DNA of 43,887 nucleotides from Lachnospiraceae bacterium (GCA_017626325.1 JAGAIZ010000029.1:1-43887), one strand, 5' to 3'; counted from the first letter of the stretch, positions 14,437 to 23,735 are shown. The notes: generated by a model from the sequence alone, not told the origin. A program made the numbers and translations.

Positions 14437-17058
14437 TCATTTATTCTGAATTGCCGCCTGTGCCGCCGCCAATCTCGCAATCGGTACTCTAAACGGTGAG
14501 CAGGAAACATAGGTAAGACCTACCTTGTGGCAGAACTCAACGGAAGACGGATCTCCGCCGTGCTCGCCGCAGATACCAAGCTTGATGTTCGGTCTGGTTG
14601 AACGTCCTTTTTCTGCCGCCATCTGAACAAGCTGTCCTACCCCCTTCTGATCGAGTCTTGCGAACGGATCAGACTCGTAAATCTTATTCTTGTAGTAGTC
14701 GCCTAAGAACTTGCCCGCATCGTCACGGGAGAAGCCGAAGGTCATCTGGGTCAGATCGTTCGTACCGAAGGAGAAGAACTCAGCCTCTTCTGCGATCTCA
14801 TTAGCAAGCAGTGCGGCTCTCGGAATCTCAATCATGGTTCCGATATGATACTGAATATCGGAATTTTTCTCTTTCTTCACCTGTTCCGCTACTTCCACTA
14901 CCACATCTTTGACAAATTTCAGCTCTTTCTTCTCGCCTACGAGCGGAATCATAATCTCAGGTACGATATCGTAGCCTTTCTCATTCTTCACTTCGATAGC
15001 TGCTTCCATAACAGCTCTTGTCTGCATCTTGGCGATTTCAGGGTATGTAACCGCGAGACGACATCCTCTGTGTCCCATCATCGGGTTGAACTCATGCAGG
15101 GAATCGCAGATTTCCTGTACTTCCTCAGCCGTCATCATCATCTCTACAGCCAGATCATCGATATCATCCTTCTCAGTAGGTACGAACTCGTGAAGCGGCG
15201 GGTCTAAGAAACGGATTGTAACCGGTCTTCCCTCCATTACTTCATAGAGTGCCTTGAAGTCGCCCTTCTGGAACGGAATCAACGCATTTAACGCTTTCTC
15301 TCTCTGCTCTAAGGTTCTCGCCAGGATCATCTGACGAATCTTCGGAATTCTGTCAGGATCGAAGAACATATGCTCGGTACGGCAAAGGCCGATTCCCTCT
15401 GCGCCGTATTTAACAGCGTTCGCCGCATCTGCCGGCGTATCCGCATTGGTGCGCACCTGTAAAGTACGGTACTGGTCTGCCCATGCCATGATACGTCCGA
15501 AGTTGCCGCTTACGGTAGCCTCTACCGTCTTAATGTCACCTTTATAAATCTTACCGGTGGAGCCGTCTAAGGAAATATAATCTCCCTCGTGGAATACTTC
15601 GCCGCCTAACTCGAATACTTTATCTTCCTCATTGATCGCGATCTCACCGCAGCCGGATACACATGCCGTACCCATACCACGGGCTACTACTGCCGCATGG
15701 GAGGTCATACCGCCGCGGACTGTCAGAATACCTTCTGCCGCATGCATACCTTCGATATCCTCCGGCGACGTCTCGAGACGTACCAGTACGACTCTCTCGC
15801 CCTTCTCATGAGCGGCCTTTGCTTCCTCAGCGGTAAAGTATACCTTACCTGCCGCCGCACCGGGAGATGCAGGAAGCGCCTGTCCGATCACCTGGCCTGC
15901 TTTCAGAGCGTCGGCATCAAAAGTAGGATGCAGAAGCTGATCCAGGGACTTCGCCTCGATACGAAGTACAGCCTCTTCGGGTGTAATCTTGCCTTCATCT
16001 ACCAGATCGCAGGCGATCTGCAGAGCCGCCGGAGCAGTTCTCTTACCATTACGGGTCTGTAAGAAGAACAGCTTGCCTTCCTCAATCGTAAACTCCATAT
16101 CCTGCATATCACGATAGTGATTCTCTAACTTATTGGCGATCTCCATGAACTGCTTATAGCACTCCGGAAGATCCTCTTCCAGCTTGGTGATCGGCTGAGG
16201 TGTTCTGATGCCTGCTACCACGTCCTCGCCCTGTGCATTAATCAGGTACTCGCCATAGATGCCCTTTGCGCCGGTAGAAGGATTTCTGGTGAACGCAACG
16301 CCCGTGCCGGAGGTTTCTCCCATATTACCAAATACCATCGCCTGTACATTAACGGCGGTACCCCAGTCTCCGGGGATGTCGTTCATACGGCGGTATACGA
16401 TAGCTCTCTCGTTATCCCAGGAACGGAATACGGCTTTGACAGCCTCCATCAACTGTACCCTGGGATCCTGCGGGAATTCTTCTCCCTTATTTTCCTTATA
16501 AATATTCTTAAATCTGACAATGATTTCTTTCAGGTCTTCTGCGGTTAAGTCTGTATCGAATTTAACGCCTTTGCCCTCTTTGATCTCATCCAATATCCTC
16601 TCAAAATAGGATTTGGGAATTTCCATAACAACGTCGGAGAACATCTGGATAAATCTGCGGTAAGAATCATAAGCAAATCTCGGATTACCTGTCTTCTCAG
16701 CAAATCCCTCTACCGCCACGTCTGTCAGACCCAGATTTAAGATGGTATCCATCATACCGGGCATAGAAGCTCTCGCGCCGGAACGAACCGACACCAGAAG
16801 CGGATTCTTCGTATCACCGAATTTCTTACCCTGCTTCTCTTCCAGATTAGCCAGCGCATCAAAAATCTGTCCCTGAATTTCCTCCGAAATCTGTCTGCCA
16901 TTGTTGTAATAATCGGTACAGGCCTCCGTAGTCACGGTAAAGCCCTGTGGAATCGGCAGTCCAAGATTCGTCATCTCCGCCAGATTTGCTCCCTTTCCAC
17001 CAAGGAGATTCCTCATGTCGGCATTGCCTTCTTCAAATAAGTACACCCATTTTGACAT
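14437..17058 (-). CDS. ppdK: Pyruvate, phosphate dikinase
   Basis: 873 residues, the normal length for the clostridial enzyme. It converts pyruvate, ATP and phosphate to PEP, AMP and pyrophosphate and works in both directions in anaerobes. The N-terminal nucleotide-binding domain opens with KWVYLFEEGNADMRNLLGGKGANLAEMTNLGLPIPQGFTVTT. The swivelling phosphohistidine domain has GGMTSHAAVVARGMG (His near residue 455). The C-terminal TIM-barrel pyruvate domain ends with SCSPFRVPIARLAAAQAAI, carrying the catalytic Cys. The start at 17058 follows AAAGGAAGGAAAAAGGG; an open extension of 35 codons upstream is not protein-like for this family. It has its own terminator. A TAAAAT -10-like box about 17190 suggests its own promoter. 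Confidence 0.98.
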   Translation of the reverse strand: MSKWVYLFEEGNADMRNLLGGKGANLAEMTNLGLPIPQGFTVTTEACTDYYNNGRQISEEIQGQIFDALANLEEKQGKKFGDTKNPLLVSVRSGARASMPGMMDTILNLGLTDVAVEGFAEKTGNPRFAYDSYRRFIQMFSDVVMEIPKSYFERILDEIKEGKGVKFDTDLTAEDLKEIIVRFKNIYKENKGEEFPQDPRVQLMEAVKAVFRSWDNERAIVYRRMNDIPGDWGTAVNVQAMVFGNMGETSGTGVAFTRNPSTGAKGIYGEYLINAQGEDVVAGIRTPQPITKLEEDLPECYKQFMEIANKLENHYRDMQDMEFTIEEGKLFFLQTRNGKRTAPAALQIACDLVDEGKITPEEAVLRIEAKSLDQLLHPTFDADALKAGQVIGQALPASPGAAAGKVYFTAEEAKAAHEKGERVVLVRLETSPEDIEGMHAAEGILTVRGGMTSHAAVVARGMGTACVSGCGEIAINEEDKVFELGGEVFHEGDYISLDGSTGKIYKGDIKTVEATVSGNFGRIMAWADQYRTLQVRTNADTPADAANAVKYGAEGIGLCRTEHMFFDPDRIPKIRQMILARTLEQREKALNALIPFQKGDFKALYEVMEGRPVTIRFLDPPLHEFVPTEKDDIDDLAVEMMMTAEEVQEICDSLHEFNPMMGHRGCRLAVTYPEIAKMQTRAVMEAAIEVKNEKGYDIVPEIMIPLVGEKKELKFVKDVVVEVAEQVKKEKNSDIQYHIGTMIEIPRAALLANEIAEEAEFFSFGTNDLTQMTFGFSRDDAGKFLGDYYKNKIYESDPFARLDQKGVGQLVQMAAEKGRSTRPNIKLGICGEHGGDPSSVEFCHKVGLTYVSCSPFRVPIARLAAAQAAIQNK

Positions 17059-17276
17059 AGTTTCCCTTTTTCCTTCCTTTCTACTTTCATCCGTTGCCGG
17101 ACCTTGCTCGTAAGCAGTACTATAAAACGCCATAACTGGTACTTTATGGCATTTTACATGCACATTACTGTGTGCCTTTTTAACATTTTATCATAAGTTC
17201 GGGAATTTAGCACTGATTTTTTCAGAAAAATTACTAAAAAATTTATTTGATTTCATCTTTTTTTAGCCATAATTCA

Positions 17277-18128
17277 TCACTTTTCATTGACAGGGCGGAA
17301 ACTATCGAAAATAAAGACGTCGAAATCCCCCCGCATGGCCTCCAGATCCTTCTGACTCTGGATGGTCCAGGCCGCTGCCGGACACCTGTAGAGTTTCTTA
17401 CAGATTCTTCTTCCGGGCTCTTTATAGAATTTATGATTATAGGCAATAAAATCCGGTTTGGTCAGGAAATTGAGCAGTAAATGCGTCATAAAGAAATACA
17501 TTACATGGGTATATCCCCCGTCCTTGCGGAAATTAGAGGATAACTGCCCCCTCACCACGCTGCCGTGATGGAAACGGAACCACCAGAGCACCAGAGGATT
17601 GAAGGACTCGATGCAGTATGCGCCCCGGTAGGCACGCAGAAGCGCGTCGATCTTCTCACAGGAAGGCGCAACCTTCACCGATTCCGATTTGATCTCCACA
17701 ATAAGCGGCACTCTGCCCCTTACCATAGCAAGCAGCTCCGCGAAGCTGGGTATCCGCTCCCCGGAATCGCAAAGGGTAAACTGCTGCAATTCTTCATAAG
17801 TATAATCCTCAACGCACCCGGGTACGCCGCAGATACGTTCCAGCTTAAAGTCATGGAAAATCACCGGTATGCCGTCCTTCGACACATGCACATCCAGTTC
17901 CATGCCAAAGCCTGCCTCCACCGCCTTAAGAAAGGCCGCCATGGAATTCTCCGGCGCCTCTGACGCGTTATCATGCAGGCCTCTGTGGGCAAAATACACC
18001 TGACGAAACAGTCCCGTATCCGGGCAGCCGATCACACGCGGCATGATCGCCAGCATATACAGCGCCGCCAAGCTCATGACAACAACTATTGTGATAATGA
18101 TTCCATACAATACTGTACCTGATACCAT
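17277..18128 (-). CDS. Glycerophosphodiester phosphodiesterase family protein, membrane-anchored
   Basis: 283 residues. One N-terminal membrane segment (about 4-26) is followed by the GDPD domain: FAHRGLHDNASEAPENSMAAFLKAVEAGFGMELDVHVSKDGIPVIFHD contains the HRG and ELD-x-H metal/catalytic motifs, and VEIKSE the following acidic strand. Members hydrolyse glycerophosphodiesters from phospholipids to glycerol-3-phosphate and an alcohol; the membrane anchor places it at the cell surface. The start at 18128 has GATGAGG 6 bases upstream; an ATG at 18140 is the alternative. ppdK follows 218 bases downstream on the same strand. Confidence 0.92.
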   Translation of the reverse strand: MVSGTVLYGIIITIVVVMSLAALYMLAIMPRVIGCPDTGLFRQVYFAHRGLHDNASEAPENSMAAFLKAVEAGFGMELDVHVSKDGIPVIFHDFKLERICGVPGCVEDYTYEELQQFTLCDSGERIPSFAELLAMVRGRVPLIVEIKSESVKVAPSCEKIDALLRAYRGAYCIESFNPLVLWWFRFHHGSVVRGQLSSNFRKDGGYTHVMYFFMTHLLLNFLTKPDFIAYNHKFYKEPGRRICKKLYRCPAAAWTIQSQKDLEAMRGDFDVFIFDSFRPVNEK

Positions 18129-18283
18129 CTTGATCCTCATCCTTTTGTAATCCGCTTTCCTACTTATGCATTATAGTACGACAGCCTGAAACTGCAAGTG
18201 TTTTTTCCGCCCGGCATTTGCGCCCGGCATTCGCATTCCGAGCCCTGTTCTCCACTCCTTTCCCGCCCCGCTTAGATTTTTCA

Positions 18284-18311
18284 TTGAAAAAAGACCGGCT
18301 TTGTGTATAAT
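18284..18311 (+). promoter_or_regulatory. Sigma-A promoter of the ABC-F operon
   Basis: TTGAAA (18284-18289), a 16-bp spacer and a perfect TATAAT (18306-18311), 94 bases before the ABC-F start codon, facing plus. It should drive the ABC-F, PHP and HAD genes. Confidence 0.75.
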
Positions 18312-18404
18312 AGTAACAGTAATTGTAAATACACATTTAATTAGGAAAACAAAGCGAATCAGAAAATCCATCGATATGCCGGTTTTCTGAAATGGAGGAA
18401 TAAC

Positions 18405-20045
18405 ATGATTCAGGCAAATAATGTAACATTACGCGTAGGAAAAAAGGCGCTGTTCGAAGATGTTAATATCAAATTCACGGAAGGAAACTGCTATGGCTTG
18501 ATCGGCGCAAACGGCGCCGGAAAATCCACTTTCTTAAAAATACTTTCAGGCGCATTGGAAACCACAAACGGCGACGTTACCATCACGCCCGGTCAGCGTC
18601 TTTCCGTCCTGGAACAGGATCACTTCAAATACGATGCCTATCCTGTGATGGACACCGTAATCATGGGAAACGAGCGTCTCTATCAGATTATGAAGGAGAA
18701 GGACGCCATCTATGCAAAGGAAGATTTCACCGATGAAGACGGTATCCGCGCCAGCGAACTGGAAGCGGAATTTGCAGAGATGGACGGCTGGGACGCTGAA
18801 TCCAACGCCGCCATGCTCTTAAACGGTCTGGGCGTCGACACGGAGCTTCATTACACGATGATGGGCGATCTGAATGGTAATGAGAAGGTGAAGGTACTGC
18901 TTGCCAAAGCGCTGTTCGGCAACCCGGATATTCTGCTTCTGGACGAGCCTACCAACCATCTGGATCTGGACGCCATCGCATGGCTTGAGGATTTTCTCAT
19001 TGATTTTGAAAACACGGTCATCGTGGTATCTCATGACCGCTATTTCTTAAATAAAGTATGCACTCACATTGCGGATATCGACTACGGTAAGATTCAGCTT
19101 TTTGCCGGCAACTACGACTTCTGGTACGAATCCAGTCAGTTGATTATCAAGCAGCGCAAGGAAGCCAACAAGAAGAAAGAGGAACAGATCAAGGAGCTGC
19201 AGGAGTTCATCTCCCGTTTCTCCGCCAATGCAAGCAAATCCAAGCAGGCCACTTCCAGGAAGCGCGCCCTTGAGAAAATCGAGTTGGACGACATCCGTCC
19301 TTCCAGCCGTAAATATCCCTACATCGACTTCCGCCCGGAGCGCGAGATCGGTAATGAAGTGCTGACGGTGGAAGGTATCAGTAAGACCATAGGCGGCGTG
19401 AAAGTATTGGATAATATTTCCTTTATTGTAGGACATGATGATAAGATCGCTTTCGTCGGCGGCAACGAACTTGCCAAAACGACACTGTTCAAGATTCTGA
19501 CCGGCGAACTGGAACCGGATGAAGGCACTTATAAATGGGGCGTTACCACCTCCCAGGCCTACTTCCCCAAGGACAATACCGCGGAATTTGACAACGATTA
19601 CACGATTACCGAATGGCTGATGGGCTACTCTCCTGTCAAGGACGTCACCTATGTGCGCGGCTTCCTCGGACGTATGCTTTTCGCCGGAGAAGACGGCGTG
19701 AAGAAAGTAAAGGTATTGTCCGGCGGCGAGAAGGTAAGATGCCTTCTTTCCAAAATGATGATCAGCGGCGCCAACTGTCTGCTTTTCGACGAACCGACCA
19801 ACCACCTGGACATGGAATCTATCACGGCGCTCAACGAGGGCATGAAGAAGTTCAAAGGTGTGGAACTGTTCTCCTGCCACGATCATCAGGTCGTACAGAC
19901 AACTGCCAACCGTATCATGGAGATTCTGCCAAACGGCAGCCTGATCGATAAGATTACCACCTATGACGAGTATCTTGCAAGCGATGAAATGGCAAGAAAA
20001 CGTACTGTCTACACAAGCACCGCCAAAGAAGAGGACGAGGATTAA
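18405..20045 (+). CDS. ABC-F family ATPase (YbiT-like)
   Basis: 546 residues with two ATP-binding domains and no membrane part, as in ABC-F proteins that act on ribosomes. NBD1: Walker A GANGAGKST (34-42), Walker B ILLLDEPTNHLDLDA (176-190), His switch VVSHDRYF. The linker (about 245-300) is charged and helical. NBD2: Walker A is GGNELAKTT (352-360), where the usual Gly before Lys is Ala; signature VLSGGEK (438-443); Walker B LLFDEPTNHLDMES; switch SCHDHQ. In NBD1 the signature is LNGNEK rather than LSGGEK. I believe these deviations are shared by the Clostridia branch of YbiT-like proteins, so they are not a sign of decay. AGGAGG-like GGAGG precedes the start. First gene of a three-gene operon. 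Confidence 0.93.
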   Translation: MIQANNVTLRVGKKALFEDVNIKFTEGNCYGLIGANGAGKSTFLKILSGALETTNGDVTITPGQRLSVLEQDHFKYDAYPVMDTVIMGNERLYQIMKEKDAIYAKEDFTDEDGIRASELEAEFAEMDGWDAESNAAMLLNGLGVDTELHYTMMGDLNGNEKVKVLLAKALFGNPDILLLDEPTNHLDLDAIAWLEDFLIDFENTVIVVSHDRYFLNKVCTHIADIDYGKIQLFAGNYDFWYESSQLIIKQRKEANKKKEEQIKELQEFISRFSANASKSKQATSRKRALEKIELDDIRPSSRKYPYIDFRPEREIGNEVLTVEGISKTIGGVKVLDNISFIVGHDDKIAFVGGNELAKTTLFKILTGELEPDEGTYKWGVTTSQAYFPKDNTAEFDNDYTITEWLMGYSPVKDVTYVRGFLGRMLFAGEDGVKKVKVLSGGEKVRCLLSKMMISGANCLLFDEPTNHLDMESITALNEGMKKFKGVELFSCHDHQVVQTTANRIMEILPNGSLIDKITTYDEYLASDEMARKRTVYTSTAKEEDED

Positions 20046-20077
20046 AGCATTGGGAACCGGAAGGGAAGGCAAGCATT

Positions 20078-20968
20078 ATGAGAGCAGTTGACCTGCACAC
20101 CCATACAAACAAATCGGACGGCAGCTTCACCCCCACTGAACTGGTGGATTATGCCGTCGCAAAAGGACTTGCAGCCGTCGCCATCACCGATCACGACACC
20201 ACGGAGGGCTTAGAGGAAGCGCTCTCTTACGCCGCCAGTCTGCTGAAGCAGAACAAGCCTTCCGTAGAAGTTATTCCCGGCATCGAATTTTCTACCGAAT
20301 ACGAGGGTAAGGATGTGCATATCGTCGGTCTGTATATCTCTTACAACGCGCCCGCCTTTCAGGCACAGCTCAAGGCGTTCGTAGCTTCCCGCATCAACCG
20401 CAATATCAAGATGTGCGCCAGACTGCGGGAAGCAGGCATCGATATTACCTTCGATAAACTGCAGGCGGCCAATCCTGACGCCGTCATTACCAGAGCGCAT
20501 TACGCCGCCTATCTTGAGACACATGGTTATGTGAAGAGCAGACAGGAGGCGTTTGACCGGTATCTGGGCGATCACACCCGATATTTTATTCCCAGAGAGA
20601 AAGTAACCCCCACACAGGCAATACAGCTTATCTTAGAAGCCGGCGGCATTCCGATTCTGGCGCATCCGCCGCTCTATCATATGGGCAAAGAAAGACTTAA
20701 CACATTAACCGCTCTCTTAAAAGAAGCCGGTTTAATGGGAATTGAGGCCTTCTACAGCACCTATACGAATCAGGACGAACGGGACATGCGCCGCCTGGCC
20801 GATCAATACGGGCTTCTGTTAAGCGGAGGCTCTGATTTCCACGGAAACAATAAGCCTGGTCTGGATCTGGCCGTCGGATACGGCAGATTATTCGTACCGG
20901 AAGAACTGTTGGAGCAGATCAAAGCGGCGCGGACAGCCTGCGCCGACCAAAAACCAAAGGGAGTTTAA
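20078..20968 (+). CDS. PHP-domain phosphoesterase (RNase AM / YciV-like)
   Basis: 296 residues. The PHP metal site is clear: DLHTHTNKSDGS (H7, H9, D14), ITDHDT (D38, H39), GIEFST, THxx region ITRAHYAAYL, ILAHPP and SGGSDFHG near the end. This arrangement matches the TrpH/YciV group, which removes 3'-phosphate from 3',5'-nucleoside bisphosphates and acts as a 5'-3' exoribonuclease. It starts 32 bases after the ABC-F stop behind GGAAGGGAAGG and ends 4 bases before the HAD gene, so the three form one operon. Confidence 0.9.
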   Translation: MRAVDLHTHTNKSDGSFTPTELVDYAVAKGLAAVAITDHDTTEGLEEALSYAASLLKQNKPSVEVIPGIEFSTEYEGKDVHIVGLYISYNAPAFQAQLKAFVASRINRNIKMCARLREAGIDITFDKLQAANPDAVITRAHYAAYLETHGYVKSRQEAFDRYLGDHTRYFIPREKVTPTQAIQLILEAGGIPILAHPPLYHMGKERLNTLTALLKEAGLMGIEAFYSTYTNQDERDMRRLADQYGLLLSGGSDFHGNNKPGLDLAVGYGRLFVPEELLEQIKAARTACADQKPKGV

Positions 20969-20972
20969 GACG

Positions 20973-21788
20973 ATGAAATTACTATTCACTGATTTAGACG
21001 GAACACTCTTGAATAATGACAGCCGGGTTTCCTCCGGCACCAAGGATTTTCTGGACGAGTTCTTAGCCGCAGGCAACAAGCTCATCCTCAACTCCGGCCG
21101 TCCCCTTGGAAGCGTGCTGGAAGTAAAGAATGACGCCGGACTAAACCACCCCGGCATTCTCCTGATTTGCAGCAACGGCACATTGGTCTATGACTGTGAC
21201 AGCCGCCGCCCCATTCTGGAGAAAAGGCTGCCTCTTAAATACATCCCCTATTTACAGGAGCAGGCCCGGAAATATGATCTGCACATTCAGACTTACCGTG
21301 ACGACGCGGTCATTTCCCCCGCGGACGATGAAGAGATCCGTTTCTACCGCAGGCGCATTCACCTGCCTCTCATCATCTCTCCCGACTTGGCGGACGCCCT
21401 TGATAAACCTCCCTTTAAGATGCTTGCCATCAGCTTACATGATTTTGATAAGCTGGAGGCTTTCCGCAAGGGCATCTCCGACTGGGCGGAGCACAAGATT
21501 CAGAGCATCTATTCCAATGATATCTATCTGGAGCTTTTTGACTGGAACGCCGGCAAAGGAAACGCCGTACGTTTCGTCTGCGACTACTTCGGCGTGCCCC
21601 TGACAGATTCCTATGCGGCAGGAGACGCTGACAACGATATCTCCATGCTGGAAGCAGCCGGAACAGGCATCGCCATGGCTAACGCCACAGACAAAGTAAA
21701 GAAGTCCGCCGATGTCATCACCGATCTGGACAATGACAGGGACGGACTCGCCGATATGATGCGTAAGCTGCTCACCGCAGGCTTTTAA
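20973..21788 (+). CDS. Cof-type HAD phosphatase
   Basis: 271 residues of the Cof/HAD-IIB sugar-phosphatase type. Motif I is FTDLDGTLL (D7, D9), motif II LILNSGR, the cap domain lies about 85-190, and motifs III/IV are GNAVRF and GDADNDISMLEAAGTGIAMANA. Members dephosphorylate sugar phosphates, flavin precursors or other small phosphates; the substrate cannot be told. Translated from the same transcript as the PHP gene, 4 bases downstream with GGGAG upstream. A second, distinct Cof protein lies at 22192-23010. Confidence 0.92.
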   Translation: MKLLFTDLDGTLLNNDSRVSSGTKDFLDEFLAAGNKLILNSGRPLGSVLEVKNDAGLNHPGILLICSNGTLVYDCDSRRPILEKRLPLKYIPYLQEQARKYDLHIQTYRDDAVISPADDEEIRFYRRRIHLPLIISPDLADALDKPPFKMLAISLHDFDKLEAFRKGISDWAEHKIQSIYSNDIYLELFDWNAGKGNAVRFVCDYFGVPLTDSYAAGDADNDISMLEAAGTGIAMANATDKVKKSADVITDLDNDRDGLADMMRKLLTAGF

Positions 21789-21789
21789 T

Positions 21790-21902
21790 ATTCCTCTTTT
21801 ATGCAAAGCAGATGTCTCTCACATAGGATTCTCTTTTATGCAAAGCAGATGCCTTTTGCAGAGGTTCCGCTTTTATGAATAACAGATGTTTCTTTCAGGA
21901 GG
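21790..21902. repeat. Three tandem repeats of about 38 bp
   Basis: Units at 21790-21827, 21828-21864 and 21865-21902 share CTTTTATGCAAAGCAGATG (more divergent in the third) and end in an AGG. The array lies directly after the HAD stop and before the terminator. It looks like local tandem duplication; no function is evident. Confidence 0.75.
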
Positions 21903-21932
21903 TTCTTGGTTTACATAAATCAAGAACCTTTT
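21900..21932 (+). terminator. Terminator of the ABC-F/PHP/HAD operon
   Basis: AGGTTCTTG (21900-21908) and CAAGAACCT (21921-21929) make a perfect 9-bp stem with a 12-base loop, followed by TTTT on plus. It overlaps the end of the convergent small gene at 21931. Confidence 0.75.
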
Positions 21933-22188
21933 ACGCTTCCACGATCAGATACCTTCCATCTCCGATCTCAAATACCTCGTCCGCTTCCAATATGCCCGCT
22001 TCGTCGGCTCCTTCCATATCAACGCCCTCTTCCTCAAAGAACTCCCACACTTCTCTGACGGAATTTACAACCACCGCCATGCATTCTTCCAGGAAATTCT
22101 CCGCTTCCTTCAGCGTTTCCGCCACCGGCTCAGGATATAACTGCAATTGTTTATCCAGAAAACACTGTAATACGATAGTATCAAACAT
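21931..22188 (-). CDS. Small acidic conserved protein (85 aa)
   Basis: A strongly acidic 85-residue protein (FLEECMAVVVNSVREVWEFFEEEGVDMEGADEAG...). It begins MFDTIVLQCFLDKQLQLYPEPVAETLKEAENFLE and ends with a short strand GDGRYLIVEA. No signal peptide or membrane segment. It starts 3 bases after the HAD stop behind AGGAGG, so it is translated from the same message. I recognise it only as a small Lachnospiraceae protein of unknown function; the well-placed ribosome site and coding bias support it as real. Confidence 0.75.
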   Translation of the reverse strand: MFDTIVLQCFLDKQLQLYPEPVAETLKEAENFLEECMAVVVNSVREVWEFFEEEGVDMEGADEAGILEADEVFEIGDGRYLIVEA

Positions 22189-22191
22189 CTC

Positions 22192-23010
22192 TCATACCTC
22201 CTGTTCCATTTTCTGTTGACTTATCATTTGCCGTATCACATGATACACACCCTTGTCCTGATAGGACGGACAGACATGCTTCGCCTGTGCTTTTACGCTG
22301 TCTCTGGCATTTTCCACCGCGTAGCTTTCGCCTGCCGCCATTAACAGCCCAATGTCGTTGTCATTATCGCCAAACGCCATCGTCTCTTCCGCTCCTACGC
22401 CGATATACTTCTGGATTACCTTCAGCGCGTTTCCCTTATCCACAGAAGAATCCATGAAATCCACCCATTCTTCACCCGCCATGCAGATCTTTACTTTATC
22501 CTGCCACTGAGGAATGAGAATATTCTCGCCCAGATCGCGGATACTTCCCTCGCGGTAGATGGCTATCTTCATAATATCCGTTCCTTCCATCAGAACATCC
22601 TTTACGATACGGTATTTATTATGATATCCCTGCGCAAAAAATTCCAGAAATCTCTGATTGTCCGTCTCCAGCAGACTTCCTTCCGCGGAAGATACCACCA
22701 CGTCGCAGTCGTCGTAATACGTACGAAGCTGCGCCATAATCTGCTCCACATAGTCTCTCCTCATCTTACGCACCAGAATATCCTGCTCCCCATACCGCAC
22801 ATGGGCTCCGTTCTCCGCCAGATAAATGATTCTGTCAGAAACCTTCTCAAACATATGCCTTATACTGTAGTACTTCCGCCCGCTTGCCACACAGAAGTAA
22901 TTGCCTCTGTCTGTCCACTCACGGATCAGTTCAAGCATCTCCGGGTATATCTCCGAAGTCGATTCCTTCACCAGAGTACCATCTATGTCTGTCGCTATCA
23001 ATTTTATCAT
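22192..23010 (-). CDS. Cof-type HAD phosphatase
   Basis: 272 residues. Motif I IATDIDGTLV (D8, D10), motif II CVASGRKYYSIR, cap domain about 85-190, motifs III/IV DKGNALKVIQKYIGV and MAFGDNDNDIGLLMAAGESYAVENA. A HAD-IIB phosphatase of unknown substrate; only moderately similar to the one at 20973. It lies in the minus series after maf (36 bases downstream) and is coupled to the small acidic gene. Confidence 0.92.
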   Translation of the reverse strand: MIKLIATDIDGTLVKESTSEIYPEMLELIREWTDRGNYFCVASGRKYYSIRHMFEKVSDRIIYLAENGAHVRYGEQDILVRKMRRDYVEQIMAQLRTYYDDCDVVVSSAEGSLLETDNQRFLEFFAQGYHNKYRIVKDVLMEGTDIMKIAIYREGSIRDLGENILIPQWQDKVKICMAGEEWVDFMDSSVDKGNALKVIQKYIGVGAEETMAFGDNDNDIGLLMAAGESYAVENARDSVKAQAKHVCPSYQDKGVYHVIRQMISQQKMEQEV

Positions 23011-23046
23011 AATGAATGTTATTCTCCTGTTTTGCTAAAATCGTCT

Positions 23047-23634
23047 CTAAATCAGTCCCCGTTTCTTTAACTCCTGATATACTCTTCCCACAGGCAGACC
23101 AACTACATTATTATAGTCGCCGCAGATTCCCTGTATATAGGCGGCGCACAACCCCTGAATAGCATATGCGCCCGCCTTATCCATAGGCTCGCCGCTGTCC
23201 ACGTAGCGCTTGATCTCTTCCTCCGTCATAGAATACATCGTTACATCGGTACATTCACTGAACGTCGCATACATAGCGGACATATCTTTATGCTTCCAGG
23301 CAAGCGTCACGCCCGTATACACCTGATGGCTGCCGCCCTGCAGCCCATGCAGCATTCACGCCACGTCCTCTTTGTTCTCCGGTTTGCCTAATATCTCGCC
23401 CCAGCAGGACACGACGGTATCCGCGCCGATCACCACGAAATCTTCTTTTCCTTCCTTCGTCAGCCTCCCGCACACATCAACCGCTTTCTGGTAAGACAGT
23501 TCTTCCACTGCTTCGCCGGGATCCGTCTTCGTAATCTGCTCTTCCACCAGACTCGGCATCGTCTTAAAGGAAAGCCCCACCTGCTTGAGCAGTTCCTTCC
23601 TTCTGGGAGACGCCGACGCCAAATATATCTTCAT
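23047..23634 (-). pseudogene. maf: Maf nucleotide pyrophosphatase interrupted by an in-frame TGA
   Basis: Codons 1-92 give the Maf N-terminal half: MKIYLASASPRRKELL with the S-x-S-x-R-R substrate motif, SYQKA and IGADTVV. A TGA at 23356-23358 follows (GAC GTG GCG TGA ATG CTG). The same frame then continues for 102 codons with the C-terminal half: QVYTGVTL, and MDKAGAYAIQG as the conserved catalytic loop, ending GLPVGRVYQELKKRG. In relatives the stop position is normally an Arg, so CGA to TGA fits. The ATG immediately after the stop could allow reinitiation and two-piece expression, but there is no separate ribosome site. Maf proteins hydrolyse non-canonical or modified NTPs. A sequencing error cannot be excluded. 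Confidence 0.85.
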
Positions 23635-23735
23635 ATTTTTATCCTTCTTCTTTTTAATATCTTTCCAATATCTTTCCGCCACTGCTGTGAGAATAATGCC
23701 TGCTTACGCCACTCATCCGTGCGAAACTTTTCACA

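Noticed and set aside
17059-17163. 35-codon extension of ppdK
   Set aside because: Family members start at MSKWVY-like sequence, which here has the ribosome site; the extension is unlike any PPDK.
19047-20072. 341-codon open frame on minus, antisense to the ABC-F gene
   Set aside because: It is a shadow frame: the plus strand has full ABC-F motifs, a promoter and a ribosome site, while the antisense translation has no family features.
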